Below, piece after piece: positions 1 to 9,472 of a stretch of DNA of 64,000 bases. The stretch's first letter is position 1, and each line of letters begins with the position of its first letter. The notes below the pieces were generated by a model. The model was not told where the DNA came from. It was given only the letters and a program-made list of their open reading frames with translations, and searched no databases. Source of the DNA: Phycisphaerae bacterium (GTDB lineage: Bacteria; Planctomycetota; Phycisphaerae; UBA1845); NCBI GenBank assembly GCA_028289375.1, contig JANQQK010000046.1, forward strand, positions 21,169 through 85,168. Direction: 5' to 3'. Position numbers and translations under genes: made by a program.

Positions 1-16
1 ATCGCGAGGGCAACGA

Positions 17-727
17 ATGTTCAGAGCATTGGAATCGGTGCTCATCTTCGGATTGGTGGCTTGCTGTGTATGTGCTCAAAGCCAGCCAAACGACGCGACT
101 GAAAATGTTGGTAACGGGTTGCCGGAAAAGATCACACTTGAGTTCTTATGGGACCATCCGATCATTCACAGTGCGAATGGCCATGTCGAGCGTTTGGCTG
201 ATGGTACATGGCAGATTGTGCTTGAGGATATGGAGAGTCCATTGGAATTTGTCCCCGTGCGCGGCAAGTCGGACTTTCCGGAACGCGCCATGGTTGAGGG
301 TAGAGTTGATATTGGTGTTCATGGAAACCTGATGGTTCTGGGTGTAAATACGGAAGCCGGTGTGTCACATCAGGCTGCGATCGAGTTGACCGAGGATGAA
401 GCCGTAAAGATCAGCGACGGCAATCGGCGTCGCCTTCTGAATCCGCCAACGACCCGTGAATCGCTGAAGAAACTGGAGGAGATCCGGAAGCGTCTTCTGA
501 TCATGTCGCAACAGGCCACGCTGTTGCCACAATTCGGAATGCTTGGGGAGATCACAGCGGCACAAAGCTCTCTCCAGGCATGTCCGGGTGGTTCCTGTAT
601 TTGTTTTCTCGTGTGCCGGGCCTGTTGTCCTGCTGGAACCCTGCCGTCGTGTACCTGCATTTTCCTGGAACAGTATTCATGTCAATGCACTACAGTGGAA
701 ACCACGAATCGTGCACCCGATGAGTAG
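17..727 (+). CDS. Secreted cysteine-rich protein of unknown function
   Basis: I do not recognise this family. The 236-residue product opens with a typical signal peptide (hydrophobic core about residues 5-20, probable cleavage near CAQS). A polar middle follows, including a basic helical stretch about residues 135-165. The last 50 residues are striking: ten cysteines lie between about residues 185 and 227, with pairs such as CIC, CC, CTC and CQC. This density suggests a disulfide-knotted or metal-binding tail. The start is preceded by GAGGG at suitable spacing. The gene converges on the M28 peptidase gene, with a shared terminator between them. Everything beyond 'secreted and Cys-rich' is unknown. 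Confidence 0.75.
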   Translation: MFRALESVLIFGLVACCVCAQSQPNDATENVGNGLPEKITLEFLWDHPIIHSANGHVERLADGTWQIVLEDMESPLEFVPVRGKSDFPERAMVEGRVDIGVHGNLMVLGVNTEAGVSHQAAIELTEDEAVKISDGNRRRLLNPPTTRESLKKLEEIRKRLLIMSQQATLLPQFGMLGEITAAQSSLQACPGGSCICFLVCRACCPAGTLPSCTCIFLEQYSCQCTTVETTNRAPDE

Positions 728-800
728 TCAGTAGAACATCCGGACGGGAGAATTTCCCGCTTCTCGCAAAGACGCACATTGCGAAGTCCTGTAATGATGA

Positions 801-845
801 AAAAGCAACCCGCGGTGGATCGATCCACTGCGGGTTGCTTTTTTC
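801..845. terminator. Bidirectional rho-independent terminator
   Basis: A long perfect palindrome (AAAAAGCAACCCGC paired with GCGGGTTGCTTTTT, centred on GGATCGATCC) has A-runs on one side and T-runs on the other. It lies between two convergent genes, so it can end transcription from both strands. Confidence 0.9.
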
Positions 846-904
846 CTTGTGCCTGTTGGCTGATCTACTGTCAATGCCGCGTCATTTCAACGGAATGAAA
901 CCCC

Positions 905-2902
905 TTATCGTCCGCCGAGTTTGACATCAATGATGACGTCGCTGTCTCCACGACGCACCGTCACCTTGACGACGTCGCCGGGTTTGTTGTTTCGCAGGGC
1001 GGCCATGTAATCCTGGATGTTGGCGATTTTGGCGTCGCCGATGCGTGTGATGACGTCGCCGGTCTGCATGCCGGCCTTTTCGGCAGGTCCGCCGCTGCTC
1101 ACGCCGTCGATGGCCATGCCGACGTTGTTGTCGGCGTAACCGGGCATGATGCCCATGACGACCCCGGAACGCCGACCGGAGACCTGTGCCCGCGCTTTGA
1201 CTTCATTGTACGTGACGCGGTCGTCACGCTCGCTGATGTCGTAGGCGATGGCTGCGACGACGTCTGTGACTCGGGCGCCGCCTTCGGCGTTGACCTTGTC
1301 GACGTCGTCGTTTGGACGGTGGTAGTCGCCGTGCAGGCCGGTGAAGACATGCACGGACGGAATCTTCTTTTCGTAGAACGGCGAATGATCGCTCGGACCG
1401 CTCGCGCTCTCACTGCCGCGCAGGACCATACCGGCGTCGCTGACGTGTCGGGCGATCATCGTCTCGAACTCCTCCGCAGCTTTGGTCCCGAAAACCTGCA
1501 GGGTTTGGCCGTCCTCGTCGAACCGGCCGATCATGTCCATGTTGATCATGGCCACCGTGTCTTCCAGCGGGACGGTCGGATTTTCGACGTAGTGCTTGCT
1601 GCCAAGCAGTCCTACTTCTTCGGCGGTAAAGGCGATGAGCATGACGCTGCGCTTAAGCGGGCGGCGGGCGGCGAGGATGCGTCCTGACTCGATGATGCCC
1701 GCAGTGCCCGATGCGTTGTCGTCGGCGCCGTTGTGAATGCGTGGGGTGTTGTCGCTGCGGTCACTGCGGAGCATCATCGACGTCGGGGCCTTGCCGAGAT
1801 GGTCGTAGTGTCCACCGATGACGACGAATTCGTGCGACAACGGCCCATCGCCAGGAATGATGCCGATGACGTTGCGTTCGCGCGTGTAAGACTTCTGCAC
1901 GCCGCTGTCACCGGACATGCGGATGCCGGCGAGCACGCGCGAGACATTCTGCCCTTCGTCGGCAGCAGCCTGGAGGGAGGCTTGTGCGTCGGAACCACCA
2001 GCCGCGAGCAATGCAGAGGCCATCTCCTGCGTGATGTGGAAGGACGGGATGCCGAAATCGGATCGCTGAGCACGGAAGCGCATCAGTCGATCCTCGACGT
2101 TGTCGTCGTGACGGTTCACGATCAGGACGGCGGCGGCCCCTTTTTCCTTGGCGGTGTACACCTTGTTCCGGAACGTGGCCTTCCGCGTTGTCTGCCCCGG
2201 ACCACCCCACGACGGCGGTTCGCGACGAAGCATCAACACGACCTTGTCGGTGACATCGATGCCCGCGTAGTCGTCATGATTCTCCTCAGGGTTCACGATG
2301 CCATAGCCAACAAACGCGACCTCGCCATCGAACGAATCGCCGCCGGAGAAACCGAACGGGATGTAATCGGTACCGCGCGCGATGGGCATGCTGATGCCAT
2401 CGACCGCGAAGTTGTGCTCATCGGTCAGCTTGCCGCCCAGGGCGACGTCAAACTCCTGGAAGTAGGTACCGTTGTCACCACCCGGTTGAGCACCGATGAG
2501 GGCGTATTGACCGGCGATGTAGGCGGCAGCCTGATCGATGCCGCGTGACCCAATGCCGCGACCACCCAGGTTGTCGTCAGCGAGGACAGCCACGTGCGCG
2601 AGAAAATCATCGGGGTGCACCTTGAGGGCAGCGGCGGACCGCTCCTTGGCACCGGGCGATGGAATGGAGACAGCCTCGACGACCGCAGTCGGGGTCGAAT
2701 CGGCGGCTGGCTTCGTTTCGACAGGAGTGACGGCAGCCGCCGGTTCCGCAGACGCCATCTCCGGTGCCGCAGGTTGCGGACCAGTATGGTGCTGCATGGT
2801 CGTGATGGGCTTTGATTCCGGTGCCTCGCAACCGGCGAGGGTGAATACAACCGACAGCATGGCAGTCGTGCTGAGGATTCGTCGCATGGAAGTTTCGTGC
2901 AC
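905..2902 (-). CDS. M28 family zinc aminopeptidase lipoprotein with PA and PDZ domains
   Basis: This is probably an exported aminopeptidase that degrades peptides at the cell surface. Residues 1-25 form a lipoprotein signal ending in the lipobox LAGC (Cys25). A Pro/Ala-rich linker follows, then a protease-associated insert about residues 185-320. The M28 catalytic core spans about 340-560, with putative zinc ligands H365 (GGHYDH), D394 (GADDNASG), E428/E429 (TAEEVG), D456 (NMDMIG) and H528. The PDZ domain fills residues 580-665. The GTG start is chosen because AGGAG lies 8 nt upstream; an ATG five codons later has no such site. The metal ligand set looks complete, so it should be active. The natural substrate cannot be read from the sequence. 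Confidence 0.92.
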   Translation of the reverse strand: MHETSMRRILSTTAMLSVVFTLAGCEAPESKPITTMQHHTGPQPAAPEMASAEPAAAVTPVETKPAADSTPTAVVEAVSIPSPGAKERSAAALKVHPDDFLAHVAVLADDNLGGRGIGSRGIDQAAAYIAGQYALIGAQPGGDNGTYFQEFDVALGGKLTDEHNFAVDGISMPIARGTDYIPFGFSGGDSFDGEVAFVGYGIVNPEENHDDYAGIDVTDKVVLMLRREPPSWGGPGQTTRKATFRNKVYTAKEKGAAAVLIVNRHDDNVEDRLMRFRAQRSDFGIPSFHITQEMASALLAAGGSDAQASLQAAADEGQNVSRVLAGIRMSGDSGVQKSYTRERNVIGIIPGDGPLSHEFVVIGGHYDHLGKAPTSMMLRSDRSDNTPRIHNGADDNASGTAGIIESGRILAARRPLKRSVMLIAFTAEEVGLLGSKHYVENPTVPLEDTVAMINMDMIGRFDEDGQTLQVFGTKAAEEFETMIARHVSDAGMVLRGSESASGPSDHSPFYEKKIPSVHVFTGLHGDYHRPNDDVDKVNAEGGARVTDVVAAIAYDISERDDRVTYNEVKARAQVSGRRSGVVMGIMPGYADNNVGMAIDGVSSGGPAEKAGMQTGDVITRIGDAKIANIQDYMAALRNNKPGDVVKVTVRRGDSDVIIDVKLGGR

Positions 2903-2987
2903 GGTGTGTTACTCCTGTTATTCCGGGGGAAATCCTGGCTCGATGCGATGATAGCGAGTGGCGGGTGGCTGGCCAAGGCAGGCAGGT

Positions 2988-3016
2988 CTGACATCGTCTG
3001 CAAGTGGGCGTAGAAT
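2988..3016 (+). promoter_or_regulatory. Sigma70-type promoter placed for a leaderless mRNA
   Basis: CTGACA and TAGAAT (each five of six consensus positions) are separated by exactly 17 nt. A start site seven to nine nt after the -10 box falls on or just before the ATG at 3025. That gene has no Shine-Dalgarno sequence, so the transcript is probably leaderless. Confidence 0.6.
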
Positions 3017-3024
3017 CGGACGAT

Positions 3025-5517
3025 ATGGAAGATCAGCGTCCACACAGCGTGCCCACCGCCGCGATTTGTATGATTCTGTTGGTGATCGGCGTCGTCGCGG
3101 GTTGGCCATCAATTCATGGCGGTTTTCTCAGCGGTGACGACTATCACCTCATCCGCGATCACGTGCTGGTCAATCACCCTTCGCTCGAACACGCCGTCAA
3201 GCTATTCACCATCGTTCACCGCGACTTGTACCAACCCATCCCGCTGCTGAGCTTTCAGATCGACTTCGCGATCATCAGACAACTGGGTTTGCAGCCCGTG
3301 ACGGATGGTCCGCAGGCCGGCGCGTGGGTGTTTCATCTGACCAACATTCTGCTGCACGCGATCAACGGCCTGTGCGTGTTCTTCGTGGTCGCGCGCTTGA
3401 GTCGAGACCGCACCGTCGGCTTCGTCGCTGCCTTGCTGTTCGCGTGTCATCCGTTGGCGAGCGAGCCGATCGGGTGGCTCAATGGGCGGATGATGATGCT
3501 GAGCACATTGTTCACGCTGCTTTCGCTGGTGGCGTTTGATCGGTTCGGCGAGAAGACGACGTGGTGGCGCGCAGCGTTGACGGTTCTGTGCGTCGTGGCG
3601 GCGCACATGAGCAAGGTGAGTTTGGCAATTCCTTTCCTGCTGCTGGTGTTTCCGCTGATGCGTCGGCAGATGCCCGGCCGGGGATGGTGGATGTTGTGGG
3701 CGGTCGTGTTTGCTGTGACGGTTGGATTCGGCGGGTACAACGTCTACACGAGTGAGGAGATGTTCGATCGCGCCGAGGGCGAGATGGCTGGCCCGCCGGT
3801 GGTGAATGTCATTCTTGCGCTCGGGCAGTATTTCCGTCACTTCGTCGCTCCGATTGGATTGTCATCATGGTATCCGCCGCCGAACAACGTCGGATTCGGT
3901 CATCCCGACTTCGTGGCAGCATTGGTCACCGTGCTGCTTGTCGGTGTCATTGCGTTGGCGTGCGTGCGACGAACGTGGGTCCCGATCCTCGCGCTGATCT
4001 GGTTCATGGCCGCCGTCGGTCCGACGCTGCCATTCTTTCCGGCGCGGCGGGCGCTTGCCGCGGATCGCTACGTCTACCTGCCGAACGTCGGACTCTGCTG
4101 GTTGGCTGGTTGTGCGATCGTCTGGATCGTCGGTCGTTGGAAACCGTCGGCCACAGCCGCTAAGCGATACGCCGTCGCGGTTGGCGTTGTTGCAGCAGGC
4201 TGTCTGATGCCGGGATTGTGGAACGCCCTTGGCTTCTATCGCGACAACATCGCCGCCTCCGACCGCATCGCGACCTGCTTTCCCGATGAACCGGGCGTGT
4301 ATGACGCGTCGGCGTGGGCACGGTATCGGGAGGGGCAATACGCCGAAGCCATCGAGGTTGCCCAACGTGAATTGGACCAGCATTACGATGTGATGGCCCA
4401 CAAGGTATTCATGGTCGTGGGCATGTCGCAATATCGACTCGGGCGGATCGACGACGCCATCGACACGCTGCGTGCAGCCGTCGCGCACAAGCCGGACTAC
4501 GGCAAGTGTTATTCGCGACTCGCGCAGGTCCTGGCGGCGGCTGGGCAGACCGAAGAGGCGATTGTTCAGTATGAACGGGCCGCCGAGATCATGCCCTTTT
4601 ACAATCCCGGCCTGCTGCCACTGGCTCGGCTGTATCGCGAGACGGGAAGGCTGGCCGACGCGCGGTCGACGTATGAACAGGTACTGAGAAACAACCCCTA
4701 TGACGTTCATGCACACCTTGCCATGGCAGAGCTGGACCTCGCGGATGACCGCAACGCCAAGGCTGCCGATCGATTGAAAGAGCTCTTGGGCTGGATGCCC
4801 GAGAACAGCGTCGCCCGGACGAATCTCGCGGTGGCCTTCGATCGACTGGGCGACACCGCTGCAGCAAGGAACGCTTATGAGCGGGCAATCGTCGACGCCC
4901 CAAACAACATGACCGCCTACGTGAACTTGGCCAGCTTGCATCAACGCACAGGCGACCTGCAATCGGCGCAGCGGGTGTACGATATTGGCCTGCAAAAATT
5001 CATGAACGACCTGACGTTCCAGATTCTGTATCACGACTTCGCGATCGCAGCCGGATACCCCGAACGTTCGTTGGCCGCTTTGAATCGGGTCATTACTTCG
5101 GACAGCGGTTGGGCGGCGTGGCGAATCTACATCCAAGCCCAAGTGTGCGTGGCCAACCGAGCATCGCCATGTGCGTGCACGTTTCCCACCGACATCGGTT
5201 CGTTCGTGAGCCTGCTTGACTTGGGACGACTGCTCTGTGCCTTGCATCAGGACGACACTACGACCGTAGTCACGCTGACCAATCGCATCGTCGCGACGGA
5301 TACTCACGACCCGCCCGACACATTCGATCGCCTGCTTGGCGATATGGAACGTCTGTCGCTGGCATCCCCGGACAATCCGTGGCCACTCTACATCACCACA
5401 CAAGTGCTGCGTCGTCAGAATCGTACAGAACTGGCAGACTTGATGATGGCAGAATTCGATCGACTCTGCAGAGGCGAAGCGTGTTCCTCTCGCCGTGCCG
5501 AACTAGGGATTGACTGA
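3025..5517 (+). CDS. GT-C-type membrane glycosyltransferase-like protein with C-terminal TPR repeats (TMTC-like)
   Basis: The 830-residue protein has about ten membrane helices in its first 400 residues. The first extracytoplasmic loop carries the acidic FLSGDDYHLI motif, as in dolichyl-phosphate-mannose-type (GT-C) transferases. Residues about 410-650 form six or seven tetratricopeptide repeats, and a less regular region follows. This order resembles eukaryotic TMTC O-mannosyltransferases and related bacterial proteins. I infer transfer of a lipid-linked sugar to exported proteins held by the TPR part, but no substrate is visible. The ATG at 3025 is preferred over an in-frame GTG at 3004 because a strong promoter overlaps the GTG. 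The 3' end overlaps the next, convergent gene by 15 nt. Confidence 0.8.
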   Translation: MEDQRPHSVPTAAICMILLVIGVVAGWPSIHGGFLSGDDYHLIRDHVLVNHPSLEHAVKLFTIVHRDLYQPIPLLSFQIDFAIIRQLGLQPVTDGPQAGAWVFHLTNILLHAINGLCVFFVVARLSRDRTVGFVAALLFACHPLASEPIGWLNGRMMMLSTLFTLLSLVAFDRFGEKTTWWRAALTVLCVVAAHMSKVSLAIPFLLLVFPLMRRQMPGRGWWMLWAVVFAVTVGFGGYNVYTSEEMFDRAEGEMAGPPVVNVILALGQYFRHFVAPIGLSSWYPPPNNVGFGHPDFVAALVTVLLVGVIALACVRRTWVPILALIWFMAAVGPTLPFFPARRALAADRYVYLPNVGLCWLAGCAIVWIVGRWKPSATAAKRYAVAVGVVAAGCLMPGLWNALGFYRDNIAASDRIATCFPDEPGVYDASAWARYREGQYAEAIEVAQRELDQHYDVMAHKVFMVVGMSQYRLGRIDDAIDTLRAAVAHKPDYGKCYSRLAQVLAAAGQTEEAIVQYERAAEIMPFYNPGLLPLARLYRETGRLADARSTYEQVLRNNPYDVHAHLAMAELDLADDRNAKAADRLKELLGWMPENSVARTNLAVAFDRLGDTAAARNAYERAIVDAPNNMTAYVNLASLHQRTGDLQSAQRVYDIGLQKFMNDLTFQILYHDFAIAAGYPERSLAALNRVITSDSGWAAWRIYIQAQVCVANRASPCACTFPTDIGSFVSLLDLGRLLCALHQDDTTTVVTLTNRIVATDTHDPPDTFDRLLGDMERLSLASPDNPWPLYITTQVLRRQNRTELADLMMAEFDRLCRGEACSSRRAELGID

Positions 5518-5808
5518 TTCTGCCGGTGGCGGTTCCGGTGTTGCGGTGAATCGGCCACGCTGTGTGATGAACAGCGTTACGGCTGCGATCAGGAAGGTCA
5601 GAATCGCAATCGTCACGCGCCAGCGCTGCAGGCGGACCTGCTTTTCAGCTGCAGCGGCGGACCGTTCGGCCGGTGTTGGCCCCTCCGACATCGGTCCGGC
5701 CGTCGCGTGGGTCGTTGCGTGTTCTGCTTTGGCTTTCTTCTTCTCAGCCTTGGACGCTGCCTTGGCTGCCTTTTTGACGCTTTTGCAATCGTCGGCGTGA
5801 TCGGTCAT
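5503..5808 (-). CDS. Small single-pass membrane protein with Lys/Ala-rich N-terminus
   Basis: The 101-residue protein has a strongly basic, Lys/Ala-rich N-terminal half, which is probably helical. An Ala-rich segment and one hydrophobic helix follow (about residues 66-82), then a short Pro-rich tail. This is a tail-anchored-like topology, with the basic part likely in the cytoplasm. I do not recognise the family. Its stop lies inside the 3' end of the convergent GT-C/TPR gene. It is transcribed in the same direction as the GNAT and M28 genes downstream of the next stretch. It could be a planctomycete-specific orphan. Confidence 0.6.
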   Translation of the reverse strand: MTDHADDCKSVKKAAKAASKAEKKKAKAEHATTHATAGPMSEGPTPAERSAAAAEKQVRLQRWRVTIAILTFLIAAVTLFITQRGRFTATPEPPPAESVNP

Positions 5809-5840
5809 GGGTAGGCCGTCGAAAGAACGCGGAGTGTAGA

Positions 5841-6296
5841 CTACACGGCGTCGCTGAGCACCTTTTCGAAGATGACGAGATTGGTCGCGCTGCGTGCGTC
5901 CCAGCGCATGCCAACGATGTCGTAGCTATGGGCGAGCGCCAAGCGCAATGCGGGCTTGGATTGGTTGTTGCACTCCAGCCGCATCATCTCGTAACCCTGC
6001 TCAGTCGCCCACGCCTGCTCGGCGTCGAACAACTGACGGGCCACGCCGAGTTGTCGCGCGTCGGGCATGACGCCACAAAGCCAACTGTAGAACGTCGTCG
6101 CACGCAGTCCATATCCGCAAAGGAAACCGACCGGCCGACCTTCCAACTGCGCCACCAGGCAGAGCGAATCGCGATGCGACGTCAGCCGACCCTGGAAGTA
6201 GTCCGACTCGACAGGCGGAACGAAGATTTGATTGTAGAGATCACAAACAAGCCCGAACTCACCAGGCCCGACGCGAACAATTTCGGCGCTTGCCAT
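5841..6296 (-). CDS. GNAT family N-acetyltransferase
   Basis: This 151-residue protein shows the GNAT fold. A central VAQLEGRPVGFLCGY strand pair is followed by the acetyl-CoA-binding stretch DARQLGVARQLFDA, close to the R/Q-x2-G-x-G/A signature. The terminal MRLECNNQSKPALRLALAHSY segment is also typical. The ATG at 6296 is used; an upstream in-frame GTG would add 63 residues that do not look like a GNAT N-terminus. The acceptor substrate cannot be predicted. The gene lies 28 nt downstream of the M28/FnIII peptidase and may be co-transcribed with it. Confidence 0.82.
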   Translation of the reverse strand: MASAEIVRVGPGEFGLVCDLYNQIFVPPVESDYFQGRLTSHRDSLCLVAQLEGRPVGFLCGYGLRATTFYSWLCGVMPDARQLGVARQLFDAEQAWATEQGYEMMRLECNNQSKPALRLALAHSYDIVGMRWDARSATNLVIFEKVLSDAV

Positions 6297-6324
6297 CTTG
6301 CTTCTCCAGCGTGATCCCCTCACG

Positions 6325-7686
6325 TCATTGTTTGGCAGGCAACGGATAAACAGCCCGACTGCGATGGCCGGCCTCGTCCACCGCGGACACCCCAAAGATA
6401 AAGTTATCCTTGGAAAGTGGCAACGTGACCTCGGCAACCTTGCCCACACGCTTGGCATTCTGCCATTGCGATGCGGTCGTTTCACGCCACAAAATATCGT
6501 AGCCAGCCAGGTCGGATTCGGTGTTCGCGTCCCACCGCAGCGTGGTGTCGGTCGTCAGCTTGGCCGTGATCATGCGGACATTCGTTGGCGGCGCGGGAGC
6601 ACGTGCGAGCGTTGCGAGGGCGGCGGCGTTGACGCGGGCGACGTTGGCGACGTGCGCAAAGTCGATGAATTCTGGCAGATCACCGTATTGCACGCCGTCT
6701 TCGACACGCACATTCTGATGCTGATGGCGGTAGTCCTCGTTCATTTCCGTGAAGCGGACGGCTGGATAGCCCTGCAACGCGTAGGCTTTGTGATCGCCGC
6801 CGCGCAGAAAGCGGTCGAGTCGGTTGATGAGGACAACATCGAAACCGCAGACGTAACGGTCGCACGCACGGTCGATGGCGCGGGCGAGTTGGCGTGCATC
6901 CGAGTCATGCTCGTTGCCGACGCGCTGGCGGATGATGGCCTGTTCGGGCGTTTCGGTAAGCGGGACGTTCTCCGAGAACACGCGGACGTGACGACGATCA
7001 CGCACGCCGTCAGCCGACAGTGAACTGCCGATGGTGTCGTTGGACAGCACGCCTTCGATGTTGTCACCGCGTTGTCGGGACTTGGATGCCTGAAACTTCG
7101 AACCCAGCAGTCCCTGCTCCTCGCCGGCGACCGCCATGAAGACGATCGTCGCATCAAACTTGTGCTTCGACATCACGCGGGCCAACTCCAGAACGGCTGC
7201 GACACCGCTGGCATCGTCGTTTGCACCGGGCGCATCGCTGGTGTAGTCGGACGGATCGGAGCAGATGGAATCGTAGTGACCACTGACGATGTAAATGCGG
7301 CCCGCGCTTTCCGGCGTCGCTCCCGGAAGCGTGGCCATCACGTTGAGAATGTCGATCGACTTGACGATGCGTCGGCCGTCCGGTTCCTGGTGGTAACCAT
7401 CAAGCTCAACGGTCAGCCGATTGCCATTCGCAGCGGAAATGCGTTTGAACTCATCGCGAATCCAGCGGCGGGCCGCCCCGATGCCGCGTGTCGGGCTTTC
7501 GGTTTCGCTCATCGTGTTGCGCGTGCCGAAACCGACCAGCGTGCGGACGTGTGATTCGATTCGGGCCGGATCGATGTCGCGAACCATGGTTTGAATGTCA
7601 GGATCGAGACGGTCACGACCACCGGTTGCACAACCGGAGATGACCAACACACACATCACGACGCCGCAAGAGGCGAGGCGTTTCAT
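6325..7686 (-). CDS. M28 family zinc peptidase lipoprotein with C-terminal fibronectin type III domain
   Basis: The N-terminus is a lipoprotein signal ending in VISGC (Cys19). The M28 core shows H137 (SGHYDS), D157 (GANDDASG), E189/E190 (AGEEQGLLGS), D217 (SNDTIG) and a late His in the segment 321-323, which are the expected zinc ligands. Residues about 363-447 form a fibronectin type III-like domain, probably a wall- or substrate-binding module. It is the second M28 enzyme within 8 kb but uses a different accessory domain from the PDZ one. The recJ stop lies 12 nt upstream, so the two probably share a transcript. Likely role: peptide degradation outside the inner membrane. Confidence 0.9.
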   Translation of the reverse strand: MKRLASCGVVMCVLVISGCATGGRDRLDPDIQTMVRDIDPARIESHVRTLVGFGTRNTMSETESPTRGIGAARRWIRDEFKRISAANGNRLTVELDGYHQEPDGRRIVKSIDILNVMATLPGATPESAGRIYIVSGHYDSICSDPSDYTSDAPGANDDASGVAAVLELARVMSKHKFDATIVFMAVAGEEQGLLGSKFQASKSRQRGDNIEGVLSNDTIGSSLSADGVRDRRHVRVFSENVPLTETPEQAIIRQRVGNEHDSDARQLARAIDRACDRYVCGFDVVLINRLDRFLRGGDHKAYALQGYPAVRFTEMNEDYRHQHQNVRVEDGVQYGDLPEFIDFAHVANVARVNAAALATLARAPAPPTNVRMITAKLTTDTTLRWDANTESDLAGYDILWRETTASQWQNAKRVGKVAEVTLPLSKDNFIFGVSAVDEAGHRSRAVYPLPAKQ

Positions 7687-7698
7687 GTCGCTTGTCCT

Positions 7699-9426
7699 TT
7701 AGCTTTCGGGGAACTGAAAATCGACCACCTGCATCTCGACGGTGCGCCGACCATTGAAGTCGTTGATCATCGGCTCGAAGGCGACGCGACACCGGCGGTG
7801 CTCGCGAAGATCGTCGATCAGTTTGCCCTTGCCAAACGCGATGGCTTTGAGAATCGACTTGCCGTCGGAAAAGGTGGCCTGCAGATGCGTGCCCGATTGG
7901 CCGACGACGCGCGGTTCGTTCGCGAGCTGCACCCAATCGGTCGAAAATCTCGGCGACGGATTGCCGGTTCCGAACGGTCCGAGGCCGAGCAACGCCTGCG
8001 TCGACACCATGTCGAGATCGCTCAACGCCACCTCCGCGTCCAATGACAACCGCCCACGCAGATCGCGATGCGTCAGCGTGTTGTTGGCGTGTTCGATGAA
8101 CTGCTCGGTGAAGGCGGCGATGCGGTCCATTTCGATTCTTAATCCCGCGGCCTGTGCGTGGCCACCAAACTGCGCCAGGTGCGTCTCACATCGGGCGAGT
8201 GCGTCGGTGATGTGGAAGTTCGGCACGCTTCTGGCCGACCCCTGCCCGACGCCGTTGTCCAGCGAGATGATGACCGTTGGGCGACTGAACGCGTCGACCA
8301 AGCGTGAGGCCACGATGCCAATGACCCCCGCGTGCCAGCCTTCGCGGGCAAGCACGATGCCGCGCGACGCGTCCTTGGTCATGCCCGCCGCCTCGGCCAT
8401 CTCTTTTGCCTGCGTGGTGATCTTGCGTTCGGTCGATTGCCGCGTCTTGTTCTGATCGTGCAGGTACAGGGCAATCTCACGTGCACGATCGGCCGTCGCA
8501 CGGGTCAGCAGTTCCACGCCCAATCGAGCATGGCCCATGCGTCCGACGGCGTTGAGTCTCGGAGCGAGTTTGAAACCCACGTCGTAGCTGCTGAGTTTGC
8601 TGCCGGTCAGGCCGGTGGATTCGATGAGCGCCTGCAATCCAACGAACGGCGTGTGCGGAATCAACGCCAACCCATGACGGGCGATGATGCGGTTCTCGCC
8701 CACAAGAGGAACAACATCGGCGATCGTTCCCAACGCCGCCAACGCCAGTGCATCGCGGAGAAACGTGCGGTACGTGTCGTTCACCTTCTCCGACTGACAC
8801 AACGCCTGTGCAATCGCCCACGCCAGCTTGAACGCAACGCCCGCACCGCACAAATCGGGATTCGGGTACGCGCCATCCAGACCGGGATGCACGATCATGG
8901 TTTCGGCGGGCAACGCCTCACCGGCTTGATGATGATCGGTAATGATCAGTTCCGCGCCCGCCTCGCGGACCACGCGGGCCGCCTCAACCGCCGTCACGCC
9001 GCAATCCACCGAGACGATCAGATTGGCACCGTCGGCCACGATCGACCGGACCGCGTCGACGTTGATCCCATACCCCTCTTCCAATCGATGCGGGATGTAG
9101 AAACCGACGTCCGCCCCCGCCAACGTCAGCACATGCCACAGGATCGACACCGCCGTCATGCCGTCGACGTCATAGTCCCCGTAGATGACGATCCGTTCAC
9201 GGTCGCGACATGCCTTGGCGATGCGATCGGCTGCCGCGTTGCAACCGGGCAGCATTTCGGGGGGATGAAGATCAACGAGTTGGGGTGCGAGGAATCCGGC
9301 GTGGTCATCGGAGAGACCGACGCCGCGATTGTACATCACCTGCGCGACCAGCGGCGAGACCCGCCAGCGCATCGCAGCCTCATCGCGCTGCGACCATGCC
9401 GGCTTGACGATCCACTCCTTTTCCAC
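7699..9426 (-). CDS. recJ: Single-stranded-DNA-specific exonuclease RecJ
   Basis: RecJ is a 5'-3' single-strand DNA exonuclease in recombination and mismatch repair. The DHH phosphoesterase motifs are plain: GDYDVDG, VSVDCGV and ITDHHQ, followed by a GRMGHARLGVELL stretch. The DHHA1 nucleic-acid-binding part carries GGHAQAAG. The C-terminus forms the OB-like domain. The start is uncertain. An open frame extends back into metK, but the GTG at 9426 gives 575 residues, the usual family length, and leaves a 46-nt gap after metK. Genes metK, recJ and the M28/FnIII peptidase run in one direction with short gaps. Confidence 0.93.
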   Translation of the reverse strand: MEKEWIVKPAWSQRDEAAMRWRVSPLVAQVMYNRGVGLSDDHAGFLAPQLVDLHPPEMLPGCNAAADRIAKACRDRERIVIYGDYDVDGMTAVSILWHVLTLAGADVGFYIPHRLEEGYGINVDAVRSIVADGANLIVSVDCGVTAVEAARVVREAGAELIITDHHQAGEALPAETMIVHPGLDGAYPNPDLCGAGVAFKLAWAIAQALCQSEKVNDTYRTFLRDALALAALGTIADVVPLVGENRIIARHGLALIPHTPFVGLQALIESTGLTGSKLSSYDVGFKLAPRLNAVGRMGHARLGVELLTRATADRAREIALYLHDQNKTRQSTERKITTQAKEMAEAAGMTKDASRGIVLAREGWHAGVIGIVASRLVDAFSRPTVIISLDNGVGQGSARSVPNFHITDALARCETHLAQFGGHAQAAGLRIEMDRIAAFTEQFIEHANNTLTHRDLRGRLSLDAEVALSDLDMVSTQALLGLGPFGTGNPSPRFSTDWVQLANEPRVVGQSGTHLQATFSDGKSILKAIAFGKGKLIDDLREHRRCRVAFEPMINDFNGRRTVEMQVVDFQFPES

Positions 9427-9472
9427 CGTCCGCGCACTCCCGCGCCCAGGTTGTCCGTTTCGTGAAAGCCCG

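Noticed and set aside
1733..2548. Long plus-strand frame opposite the PDZ-containing M28 peptidase
   Set aside because: It is antisense to a gene with complete catalytic motifs, and its Val/His/Arg-rich composition is typical of a shadow frame.
3004..3024. GTG start for the GT-C/TPR gene
   Set aside because: The GTG lies within the spacer of a strong promoter, so it would not be in the transcript.
3865..5403. 512-codon minus-strand frame opposite the GT-C/TPR gene
   Set aside because: The plus strand encodes regular membrane helices and TPR repeats there. The antisense product has no recognisable domain.
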